This document shows positions 53,113 through 60,709 of a stretch of 64,000 nt of DNA, in pieces. Source of the stretch: Ferruginibacter sp050611725 (GTDB lineage: Bacteria; Bacteroidota; Bacteroidia; Chitinophagales; Chitinophagaceae); the NCBI RefSeq assembly GCF_050611725.1, contig NZ_JBODJB010000001.1:3038001-3102000 (forward strand), given 5' to 3'. How positions within the stretch are numbered: the stretch's first letter is position 1; every line of letters starts with the position of its first letter. Under the pieces are notes generated by a model. It saw nothing but the letters and a program-made list of their open reading frames with translations, did no database searches and was not told the origin of the DNA. A program made the translations under genes and the position numbers.

Positions 53113-55140
53113 TTAACTGAGCTGCTCTACTCTACGTTTTGATGGAGCCTGAACAAAATCTCTTGGATATTTTTTTATATAACGCCAAAGTATTCCTAAG
53201 AATTCAGGGTATTCTCTCAAATGTATGCCCCTGCTTTTAACAGCAACAATAAATGCCAAGCCGAAGCTAACAGCAAAATTTAAAAAGCCTATCCCGAAAA
53301 CACCTACAATTGTATAAACAAGTTCACTTGCTGTAACCTGATGATCCAATCCAAAAAAACCGATGGCAGAGTTGGCTGCAGAAATAGTGATATGCCTGAT
53401 ATCAAAAGGCAGTCCGAAGGTTTTACCAAAGAACCCGGCCATACCCAAAAAGAAACCTAATGCAATATTGCCTGTTAATGCTCCTAGGTTATTCTCTATA
53501 TAGTGAATGATCTTATACCTCCGCTTTTCACTAAAAGCTTTCTTGAATGAAGATAAACTGCGAAGCCTTTCCCCGATCTTTCCATAAACAACATAGTTCT
53601 CTACATAACCGGCAACGAGGCCGCTTGCAAATAAAAAGAAACCGGTAAAACAAGCGTATAACCATGCCAGTGAGTGAAAGGGTTGTTGGTCGATCAATAG
53701 TTTTTGAGCTGCATCTCCTTCGGCAATTTTCATACCTGTAAGGTTAAAGAATAACATTGCTAATAAATAGGTGAGTGGAAAAACAATGATAAGATTACCT
53801 GCAAAAGAAGCTAACTGTGTTCTGCTCACTTTTGCCACCGTAATTGCCAGATTACGTAAATCGGGCTGCCCTCCTGCTTTCTGCACATCTAAAGAACTGG
53901 CAACATTGTTTGCGGTATAGGCCGGCTGTTTAGTTGCCAACGTAGAGCCTGTATCTTGTATCAATATAAATCCTAAAGAATAATTGGTACTGTACAAAAA
54001 GCTTTGCCAGAAAGGCGGTATCGCCATCTTCCCCAATAAATTTTTAATAATACCGATAAATGATATGATAATACCACCACCACATGCACTAATAAACATT
54101 TTCCAAAATTCTTTTTTTGTGGTAGTAATAAACTTCTCCCCTGTTCTTCCTCCATGCTCTGCTATTTGATAAGCCAGATATCCGGTATTATCACTGATAA
54201 ATTCCTTGATAGAATTTTTCTTATTCTCATTTCTGATAACCGTAGTGAAGTACTCCGTGAAACGTTCGGTATTAAATTCATTATCTCTGTCAAGCACATC
54301 TAAAATAATGAACATACGACTGATCTGCTGTTGCAGACGGGTAAGGATATAAGCCTGAGAAAGGCTGGTGCCATACACATGCCGTTGCTCGTTGATCCAC
54401 TGAATACTTTGATTACAATTATGTAAAGCTTCCGTAATATTAGCAAGCAACATTTGTTGCATCTCTTCGTTACCATGCGTTTCGTTCAAATGCAGGTATT
54501 CATTTACTAATCTATTCTGCTCCAAAAAAGGATAAATAGCATCTTCAAAATTCTCATAGCGATGTGTGATCTCCTTTTCCAAGCCCAATGTAGTGATCCT
54601 ATAACTTAACAATTGTAAAGACTGCTGAAATTGTTTGATCAGTTTAGGCTCTGTAAGATTGATCTGTATACCCAACATTTCAAAAAATTGCACCCAGAGT
54701 TTTTTATCGATGCCTTCTACCCAAAAATGATCTCTCTTTTTATAGAATATTTTATTGATGATATACAGGAAATTGTCTGGCGTCTGAAGAGCCGGTAATA
54801 TTTTGTGTTTGATCTTGCTCATTAATTCCTGCACAAACCCCCTGCTACTCACAATCCCATTTTCAGTAAGCGCTATTACAATATTTGTTTTCAGAAACTG
54901 CGAAAGCAAGGCTTTACGAAGAGAAAACAAAGCGGTCCGTTCCTGAGATATCTGATATAAAACAGCCTTAAACCTCAATTCGGCCTGAGCAATATCTTTT
55001 GCCTTTTCCGGACGTATCTTATCGATCAATTCAACCAGAAATTCTATACTACGATTAGAGGCATGAAGCGGCAATACAACTGCCTGTTGCGGCGGTTGTG
55101 TATTAGATGATTCCTTCTTTTTCCTCAAGATCCTTAGCAT
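53113..55140 (-). CDS. SpecificRecomb-family membrane protein (annotated as site-specific recombinase, Gcr type)
   Basis: This 675-residue protein has a soluble helical N-terminal half, with RFKAVLYQISQERTALFSLRKALL and a long region of amphipathic helices. The C-terminal half has about six membrane helices (SACGGGIIISFIGIIKNL, SFAGNLIIVFPLTYLLAMLFFNL, LAWLYACFTGFFLFASGLVAGY, NIALGFFLGMAGFFGKTFGLPFDIRHITISAANSAIGFFG). The layout matches PF10136, whose members carry the name site-specific recombinase from an early report. I see no catalytic Ser, Tyr or DDE motif of any known recombinase, so the label should be treated with care. I start at the ATG at 55140 (MLRILRKKKES); another ATG lies at 55182. 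It is divergent from clpS. Confidence 0.78.
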   Translation of the reverse strand: MLRILRKKKESSNTQPPQQAVVLPLHASNRSIEFLVELIDKIRPEKAKDIAQAELRFKAVLYQISQERTALFSLRKALLSQFLKTNIVIALTENGIVSSRGFVQELMSKIKHKILPALQTPDNFLYIINKIFYKKRDHFWVEGIDKKLWVQFFEMLGIQINLTEPKLIKQFQQSLQLLSYRITTLGLEKEITHRYENFEDAIYPFLEQNRLVNEYLHLNETHGNEEMQQMLLANITEALHNCNQSIQWINEQRHVYGTSLSQAYILTRLQQQISRMFIILDVLDRDNEFNTERFTEYFTTVIRNENKKNSIKEFISDNTGYLAYQIAEHGGRTGEKFITTTKKEFWKMFISACGGGIIISFIGIIKNLLGKMAIPPFWQSFLYSTNYSLGFILIQDTGSTLATKQPAYTANNVASSLDVQKAGGQPDLRNLAITVAKVSRTQLASFAGNLIIVFPLTYLLAMLFFNLTGMKIAEGDAAQKLLIDQQPFHSLAWLYACFTGFFLFASGLVAGYVENYVVYGKIGERLRSLSSFKKAFSEKRRYKIIHYIENNLGALTGNIALGFFLGMAGFFGKTFGLPFDIRHITISAANSAIGFFGLDHQVTASELVYTIVGVFGIGFLNFAVSFGLAFIVAVKSRGIHLREYPEFLGILWRYIKKYPRDFVQAPSKRRVEQLS

Positions 55141-55187
55141 AGTTATTCTGTATTGACATAGATTATATGCAAAATGTTGCATACCAA

Positions 55188-55221
55188 TTGTCGGATATTC
55201 TCAAATTTCGTCTTATTTTTG
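55188..55221 (+). promoter_or_regulatory. Promoter for clpS-aat
   Basis: TATTTTTG (55214-55221) matches the -7 box and lies 12 bases before the clpS ATG. The best -33 candidate, TTG at 55188-55190, is 23 bases upstream, slightly longer than the preferred spacing. Confidence 0.5.
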
Positions 55222-55233
55222 GGAAGAATTGAT

Positions 55234-55527
55234 ATGATCACAAATAATAACATAAAGTTCAAAGAGGAAACTGATACCGCCACATTGTTGGATGAGTATT
55301 GCACTTTAATCATCTGGAATGATGAAGTGAATACATTTGACTGGGTGATCGAAACGCTCGTTGATATCTGCAATCACTCGCCTGAGCAGGCAGAGCAATG
55401 TGCCATGATCATTCATCACAAGGGAAAATATGCCGTTAAAGAAGGAAGCTACGATACTTTAAAACCTATGTGTGATGCAATTTTAGACAGAGGCATTGGA
55501 GCTACCATCGAAGTAACGGCTGCATAA
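55234..55527 (+). CDS. clpS: ATP-dependent Clp protease adaptor ClpS
   Basis: ClpS binds proteins with destabilising N-terminal residues and hands them to ClpAP. This 97-residue form has the core CTLIIWNDEVNTFDWVIETLVDICNHSPEQAEQCAMIIHHKGK region, including the Asn-Asp-Glu motif that contacts the N-degron, and the C-terminal GSYDTLKPMCDAILDRGI segment. The start at the ATG at 55234 removes 20 residues present only in a longer ORF. aat, which creates N-degrons, begins 11 bases after its stop, so the two parts of the pathway are co-transcribed. clpA is not in the window. Confidence 0.94.
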   Translation: MITNNNIKFKEETDTATLLDEYCTLIIWNDEVNTFDWVIETLVDICNHSPEQAEQCAMIIHHKGKYAVKEGSYDTLKPMCDAILDRGIGATIEVTAA

Positions 55528-55537
55528 ATTCATTCCA

Positions 55538-56182
55538 TTGATCTTACTCACACAAGAAATTTCATTTCCGCCTGTAGAAATGGCTAACGAAGATGGTATA
55601 TTGGCCATTGGTGGTGATTTAAGACCCGAACGACTACTGCTTGCATATAAAAATGGCATTTTCCCGTGGTATAATGAAGATGAGCCGATCATCTGGTGGT
55701 GCCCCGACCCGAGATTTGTTTTATTTCCCCAAAAATTAAAGATCAGCAAAAGCATGCATACTGTTTTGCAAAATGGAAAATTCCGTTTTACAATCAATAA
55801 AGCATTCAAAGACGTGATAGAAAATTGCAAGCAGATCAGCAGGGAAGATCAGGATGGTACATGGATCCAACAAGATACCGTTGAGGCGTACACGAAAATG
55901 CATGAACTTGGGTATGCTCACAGTGCCGAAACTTGGATGAATGGAGAACTCGCTGGAGGATTGTATGGCATGAAGATTGGCAATATTTTTTTTGGAGAAA
56001 GCATGTTCAGCAAAATAAACAATGCCAGCAAATTTGCTTTTATTAATTATGTAAAATTGTTAAGTAAGGAAGGGCTTGCACTCATTGACTGTCAGGTACA
56101 TACAACCCACCTTGAAAGCCTAGGTGCTGAAATGATCTCCAGACAAGACTTTACAAACATCTTGAGGGAAAATATATTTTGA
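55538..56182 (+). CDS. aat: Leucyl/phenylalanyl-tRNA--protein transferase
   Basis: Aat transfers Leu or Phe from charged tRNA to proteins starting with Arg or Lys, marking them for ClpS/ClpAP degradation. The 214-residue protein shows the family signature FPPVEMANEDGILAIGGDL...LLLAYKNGIFPWYNEDEPIIWWCPDPR, then GTWIQQDTVEAYTKMHELGYAHSAETW, GGLYGMKIGNIFFGESMFS and LIDCQVHTTHLESLGAEMISR. The start is TTG at 55538; no ATG is available in this frame near the conserved N-terminus. It lies 11 bases after clpS. Confidence 0.94.
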   Translation: MILLTQEISFPPVEMANEDGILAIGGDLRPERLLLAYKNGIFPWYNEDEPIIWWCPDPRFVLFPQKLKISKSMHTVLQNGKFRFTINKAFKDVIENCKQISREDQDGTWIQQDTVEAYTKMHELGYAHSAETWMNGELAGGLYGMKIGNIFFGESMFSKINNASKFAFINYVKLLSKEGLALIDCQVHTTHLESLGAEMISRQDFTNILRENIF

Positions 56183-56288
56183 TCTCTATTAATTAAGAAA
56201 TCCTTAACAAAAATATACCCCTCGTTACGCAGCCAAAACAAAACCACTGCTGTCTTGCTAAGAAATATTTTTAATTAAACAACGTAAC

Positions 56289-56876
56289 ATGAAAAAATTA
56301 TTAGTAGCAGCATTTGCATTGATCAGTATTTCAGCAAGTGCACAAAAAGGATCCGTTTTATTGTATGGCAATTTAACAGGCCGCTCTTCAAATGATGCCG
56401 GAGGAACTCAATCAGCAACGATCGTTGTTAACCCGGGTGTAGGTTATCAATTCAGCGACCATTTTACTGCAGGTATCAATCTTAGCGTAGATGCTGATAA
56501 AACAGAAACAACTCCATCATCTGATAACTACAACAAAAATTTATATTTAAATTTCGGCCCTTTTTTACGTTACACTAAAACATTAAATAACTTGTTTAGT
56601 GCTTACGCTCAATTAAACCTTAATTACCTTAGTCAAAAATACACTCCCTATACAGGCAGTTCAACAAAGTATGCAGGCTTCAATGGCAACATTACCCCTG
56701 CTCTTTCACTAAATGTACACAAGGGATTTGCAATCAATTTTAATTTAGGAGGAATTGAGTACACGTCAGTTGGACTAAAAGGATCTTCTGCAAAAAACAA
56801 TAGCTTCAATGTTACTTTCGGTAACACAATTGGACTTGGAATTCAAAAAACTTTTGCATGCAAAAAAAGCAAATAA
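56289..56876 (+). CDS. Small outer-membrane beta-barrel protein
   Basis: This 195-residue exported protein has a signal peptide (ALISISASAQ). It is made of alternating strands with aromatic residues (VNPGVGYQFSDHFTAGINLSVDAD, LYLNFGPFLRYTKTLNNLFSAYAQLNLNY, FNVTFGNTIGLGIQKTF), the pattern of small Bacteroidota outer-membrane barrels. The Ala-rich signal and the position 106 bases after aat suggest its own promoter, which I could not find. It ends in CKKSK rather than the usual aromatic residue. A 23-bp palindrome terminator lies nine bases downstream. The function is unknown. Confidence 0.8.
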   Translation: MKKLLVAAFALISISASAQKGSVLLYGNLTGRSSNDAGGTQSATIVVNPGVGYQFSDHFTAGINLSVDADKTETTPSSDNYNKNLYLNFGPFLRYTKTLNNLFSAYAQLNLNYLSQKYTPYTGSSTKYAGFNGNITPALSLNVHKGFAINFNLGGIEYTSVGLKGSSAKNNSFNVTFGNTIGLGIQKTFACKKSK

Positions 56877-56885
56877 TTACTGAGT

Positions 56886-56935
56886 GATAGCAATAAAAAA
56901 GTCGGTTTGTAGAAACCGACTTTTTTATTGCTATC
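56886..56935 (+). terminator. Bidirectional terminator shared by the barrel gene and tex
   Basis: A perfect 23-bp stem (GATAGCAATAAAAAAGTCGG plus TTT, and its complement) flanks the loop GTAG. U-runs form in both directions. The tex stop codon (56934-56936) lies partly inside the right arm, so the stop and terminator overlap. Confidence 0.9.
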
Positions 56936-59171
56936 ATTTTCCAAATTTCTGTTTCAATGCTGCTAAAGCATCCCCTATCGGCATATCTGCCATACTCTTT
57001 TGCTGCTGTCCCTTTTGATGGTTACCAAATTTTGGTTTCATATTTCTTGCAGGAGCATCCATTGTTTGTTTGATCGATAAAGCAATTCTTTTTCTAGCAA
57101 CATCTACTTCTGTCACTCTTACATTTACCTGTTGATTCAATTTCAACACTTCATTCGGATCAGTGATATATGTATGAGATATTTCAGATACATGCACCAA
57201 TCCATCTTGCTTTACTCCAATATCAACGAAAGCACCAAACCTCGTGATATTGGTAACAATACCAGGTACTTCCATCCCTGCTTTAACATCATCGATACTA
57301 TAAATATTTGCAAACTCAAATTGCTGCACTTCACTACGGGGATCTAAACCCGGTTTTTTTAACTCATTTAATATATCCTTAACCGTTAGTTCACCGATCT
57401 TTTCATTAGTATATTTTTTGGGTTCCAAAGTTTTAAGCAATGTTTCATTGCCAATAAGCGTCTTTACCTCTACGTTCAGATCTTTTGCCATTGCTTCCAC
57501 AACTGAGTAAGCTTCCGGATGCACAGCACTTTCATCCAAGCGTTCTTCCCCATTCTTTATTCTTAAGAACCCTGCACATTGTTCAAATGCTTTGTCGCCT
57601 AAACGTGGTACACTTAATAATTGTTTACGACTTTTAAAACCTCCTATCTCTTTTCTATACTTAACAATATTATCGGCTAATGTACCACCAATGCCACTTA
57701 CATAACTCAACAAATGCTTGCTGGCTGTATTTAAATTAACGCCTACATTATTTACACAACTCACTACTGTTGCATCTAGTTTTTCTTTTAGTCTGAATTG
57801 ATTCACATCATGCTGATATTGCCCCACACCAATACTCTTCGGATCTATCTTTACCAATTCAGCCAAAGGATCCATCAATCTCCGACCAATACTTACTGCA
57901 CCACGTACTGTTATGTCTTCATTCGGAAACTCTTCTCTTGCAATTTCAGAGGCTGAATAAATAGAGGCTCCATCTTCATTCACTAAAAATACCGGTAAGC
58001 CCAAATTAAGTTTTTTGATGAACTGCTCAGTTTCTCTTCCTGCCGTACCATCGCCTATGGCAAATACTTCAATGCCATATTGTTGAACTAGGTTTTTTAT
58101 TTTGATTTCCTCTGCCATTACCCTATTCGTTTCATGGGGATATATCAGATCTGTTTTTTGCAGTTCGCCTTTTTCATCCAGACAAACAACTTTACAACCT
58201 GTTCTATATCCAGGGTCAATTGCCAATATTCTTTTACTACCCAGCGGTGAACTTAATAATAACTGACGCAGGTTTTCTGCAAATACATTGATCGCTTCTT
58301 CATCTCCCTTTGTCTTCAATGCTGTCCTGCATTCGCTTTCAAGGCTCGGCTGCAATAATCTTCTGTATGCATCTTTAATTGCTTTACGTAACTGATCACT
58401 GCATGAACTCATTCCTTTGATATACAACGCTTCTATCAATTCCAAGGCTCTTTCTTCTTCCGGACTGATTGCAATACGCAAGTAGCCTTCTAAGAAACCA
58501 CGAAGCACTGCTAATATTCTATGAGAGGGCACTTTTGAAATAGGCTCACTAAAATCAAAATAATCTTTATACTTAGCAGCTTCAGCTTCTTTATCTGCGA
58601 TCAATTTACTTTGTAATGTTGCTTCTACTTCAAACAACTTTCTCATTTTTGCTCTTACTGTTGCATCTTCATTGATCGTTTCTGCAATGATATCTCTAGC
58701 ACCTTGCAATGCTGCATCTGCATCAGCGACTTTATCATTGATATATTTTGCAGCTTCTGCTAACAGATCAACATCTTTTTGCTCCAACAACATATCCGCC
58801 AGCGGTTGTAAACCATTTTCTCTTGCTGTTTGTGCTTTTGTTTTACGCTTAGGTTTGAATGGCAAATAAATATCTTCCAATTCTGCGATCGTTGTTGCTT
58901 TATTAATTTTTTCTTGCAACGCTTCGGTCATCTTTTCCTGCTCGGTGATCGTCTTTTCAATGAATGCTTTACGTTCTGTAAATTCTTTTAAGAATTTTGC
59001 TTCATCCTGTATCTGTTGTATCTGTACCTCATCCAATGCTCCTGTTTTATCTTTACGATAACGAGCTATGAAGGGAATAGTAGCACCTTCGGCCAACATG
59101 GTTAAAACGGCTTCTGCCTGTGTGGTTTTAATGGATAATTTAGCTGCAATATCTTTTGAAAATTCTATCAT
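56934..59171 (-). CDS. tex: Tex family RNA-binding transcription accessory protein
   Basis: This 745-residue protein has the full Tex layout: an N-terminal helical domain (VLTMLAEGATIPFIARYRKDKTGALDEVQIQ), a YqgF-like RNase H fold (ILAIDPGYRTGCKVVCLDEKG, EVFAIGDGTAGRETEQFI), helix-hairpin-helix motifs (LLSYVSGIGGTLADNIVKYR, LLSVPRLGDKAFEQCAGFLRI) and a C-terminal S1 RNA-binding domain (GIVTNITRFGAFVDIGVKQDGLVHVSEIS). Tex acts in transcription and stress tolerance in other bacteria; its exact role is debated. The ATG at 59171 fits. A short Gln/Lys-rich tail follows S1. Confidence 0.95.
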   Translation of the reverse strand: MIEFSKDIAAKLSIKTTQAEAVLTMLAEGATIPFIARYRKDKTGALDEVQIQQIQDEAKFLKEFTERKAFIEKTITEQEKMTEALQEKINKATTIAELEDIYLPFKPKRKTKAQTARENGLQPLADMLLEQKDVDLLAEAAKYINDKVADADAALQGARDIIAETINEDATVRAKMRKLFEVEATLQSKLIADKEAEAAKYKDYFDFSEPISKVPSHRILAVLRGFLEGYLRIAISPEEERALELIEALYIKGMSSCSDQLRKAIKDAYRRLLQPSLESECRTALKTKGDEEAINVFAENLRQLLLSSPLGSKRILAIDPGYRTGCKVVCLDEKGELQKTDLIYPHETNRVMAEEIKIKNLVQQYGIEVFAIGDGTAGRETEQFIKKLNLGLPVFLVNEDGASIYSASEIAREEFPNEDITVRGAVSIGRRLMDPLAELVKIDPKSIGVGQYQHDVNQFRLKEKLDATVVSCVNNVGVNLNTASKHLLSYVSGIGGTLADNIVKYRKEIGGFKSRKQLLSVPRLGDKAFEQCAGFLRIKNGEERLDESAVHPEAYSVVEAMAKDLNVEVKTLIGNETLLKTLEPKKYTNEKIGELTVKDILNELKKPGLDPRSEVQQFEFANIYSIDDVKAGMEVPGIVTNITRFGAFVDIGVKQDGLVHVSEISHTYITDPNEVLKLNQQVNVRVTEVDVARKRIALSIKQTMDAPARNMKPKFGNHQKGQQQKSMADMPIGDALAALKQKFGK

Positions 59172-59272
59172 ATAATTTTATAGTTCTTTAAAATGGGTTG
59201 CGAAAATAATGGTGTAGGAGGAAAGAAAAAATTTTAATCAATAAAGTAATTCTTTAGTTATTCACAGCTAGT

Positions 59273-60613
59273 TCAAAACACAAACTTCTTCTCAGGATTA
59301 GCTTCCACAAAAGAATAAATACTGTTTCGAATGGTATCATTATCCTGATAGGGTTGTAAAAGATCTTTCAGATCTGCAGATGAAGTAATAGAGAAAGATG
59401 ATGGTAGATATCCCATTCCCCAGAAGCTGCCTTTCTCTATCAATAAACACAATTTTTCATTTTCTTTTATGCCATCGTCCAAAACAGCAAAAGTGGGTAG
59501 CTGGTTATTTAATGCGGTAATGGCTTTTATAACTTTTTTGTTATACTGCTTCGCAGATTCAATTAATGCCCTTTCCTCAATACTTATAGATGCTTTATTC
59601 AAGTAACATAATTTTTCATGCAGGTCGAACTCTTCCAGCATCTTTCTTAATAAAATAATTCCTTCATGCAATGAATTGAAATAATATAATGCCTGCACAT
59701 TCTTTTTTCTCTTATCAATAGCCAATCGCATGTACCCTGCCCCATCTTCGAACATGTACAAAGCATATTTCTGTACGGGTTGTTTCTGACTCTTATTATA
59801 CTTTGGCCACAGACGTTTTATCTCCGTACTCTCTAACACAATTGCTTCTAATTCTGTTGCACATATTTTACAACTGACTTTAGCAACATGCAATAAAAAA
59901 TTCTGTCGCTTTCTTTCTGCATCATTCACCGTAAAATGACTGCTCACTCTTTTCTTAATATTCACCGCTTTACCAACATAAATGATCTTTCCTTTACTGT
60001 CATGAAAATAATATACACCCGGCGCCGGCGGCAACTTCGAAATATCAGTCTTTTGCAATGCAGGTGGCAGCCACTGTTCACTGGAAGTTTTCTTCAACAT
60101 CTGATCAATATGCTGTTGTGCATTATTTGCCAACAGATGCTCGAACAACAAAACCGTTGCAGCCGCATCACCTCCTGCCCTATGTCTGTTGTTGATTGGT
60201 ATATTTAATTCTCGGCAAAGATTACCCAAACTATATGATCGAAATCCCGGCACCACTTTTTTACTCAACCTTACCGTACATAATTTTCTAGGAGATAAAA
60301 TAAAACCGTTTTCTTTGAGTTGATGATTGATAAAAGAATAATCAAAATTTACACTGTGTGCAACAAAAATATTGTCATTTAAAATATCATATAACGTTTC
60401 TGCAATTTCATGAAATGCCGGAGCATCTTGTACCATTGCGTTATTGATACCCGTTAATGCAGTAATATGCAAGGGTATTTTTTGTAATGGATTGATCAGG
60501 GTTTCAAAATGTTTGACCACCCTTGTTCCATCATGTACATACACAGCAATTTCAGTTATGCCATTTGCTGAAGCATAACCACCGGTGGTCTCTATATCTA
60601 CTATTGCATACAT
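59273..60613 (-). CDS. Exonuclease/GIY-YIG fusion (DnaQ-like plus UvrC N-terminal-like nuclease)
   Basis: This 446-residue protein joins two nuclease domains. Residues 1-165 are a DEDD 3'-5' exonuclease like the epsilon proofreading subunit: VDIETTG (Exo I), VAHSVNFDYSFI (Exo II), HRAGGDAAATVLLFEHL (Exo III, of the DEDDh type). Residues about 195-275 are a GIY-YIG domain of UvrC type (PAPGVYYFHDSKGKIIYVGKAVNIKKRVSSHF). The C-terminal 170 residues lack the UvrC endonuclease and HhH domains. Similar fusions are annotated as exonuclease domain-containing proteins or Cho-like. A repair role is inferred. The promoter at 60619-60649 overlaps that of the divergent ATP-grasp gene. Confidence 0.9.
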   Translation of the reverse strand: MYAIVDIETTGGYASANGITEIAVYVHDGTRVVKHFETLINPLQKIPLHITALTGINNAMVQDAPAFHEIAETLYDILNDNIFVAHSVNFDYSFINHQLKENGFILSPRKLCTVRLSKKVVPGFRSYSLGNLCRELNIPINNRHRAGGDAAATVLLFEHLLANNAQQHIDQMLKKTSSEQWLPPALQKTDISKLPPAPGVYYFHDSKGKIIYVGKAVNIKKRVSSHFTVNDAERKRQNFLLHVAKVSCKICATELEAIVLESTEIKRLWPKYNKSQKQPVQKYALYMFEDGAGYMRLAIDKRKKNVQALYYFNSLHEGIILLRKMLEEFDLHEKLCYLNKASISIEERALIESAKQYNKKVIKAITALNNQLPTFAVLDDGIKENEKLCLLIEKGSFWGMGYLPSSFSITSSADLKDLLQPYQDNDTIRNSIYSFVEANPEKKFVF

Positions 60614-60618
60614 ATTTA

Positions 60619-60649
60619 TAAAGATAGAAATACTAAACTAATTAGCAAA
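60619..60649 (-). promoter_or_regulatory. Promoter for the exonuclease/GIY-YIG gene
   Basis: On the minus strand TTTG (60649-60646) and TATCTTTA (60626-60619) are exactly 19 bases apart, with one mismatch in the last base of the -7 box. The leader is about five bases. Confidence 0.5.
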
Positions 60650-60673
60650 ACGTCTTTTTGGCTTGTAATTTTG
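60642..60673 (+). promoter_or_regulatory. Promoter for the ATP-grasp/alpha-E operon
   Basis: TAATTTTG (60666-60673) is a full -7 match; TTAG at 60642-60645, 20 bases upstream, is a weak -33. It overlaps the divergent promoter, so the two genes may compete for polymerase. Confidence 0.5.
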
Positions 60674-60709
60674 TATTTTTAGGCTAGATATTACCCGTAA
60701 ACACATTAC

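Noticed and set aside
53113..55140. Mobile-element recombinase
   Set aside because: There are no flanking inverted repeats, no attachment-site duplication and no recombinase motif; it is a chromosomal membrane protein.
59273..60613. Homing endonuclease because of its GIY-YIG domain
   Set aside because: The domain is of UvrC type and is fused to a proofreading exonuclease, fitting repair rather than mobility.
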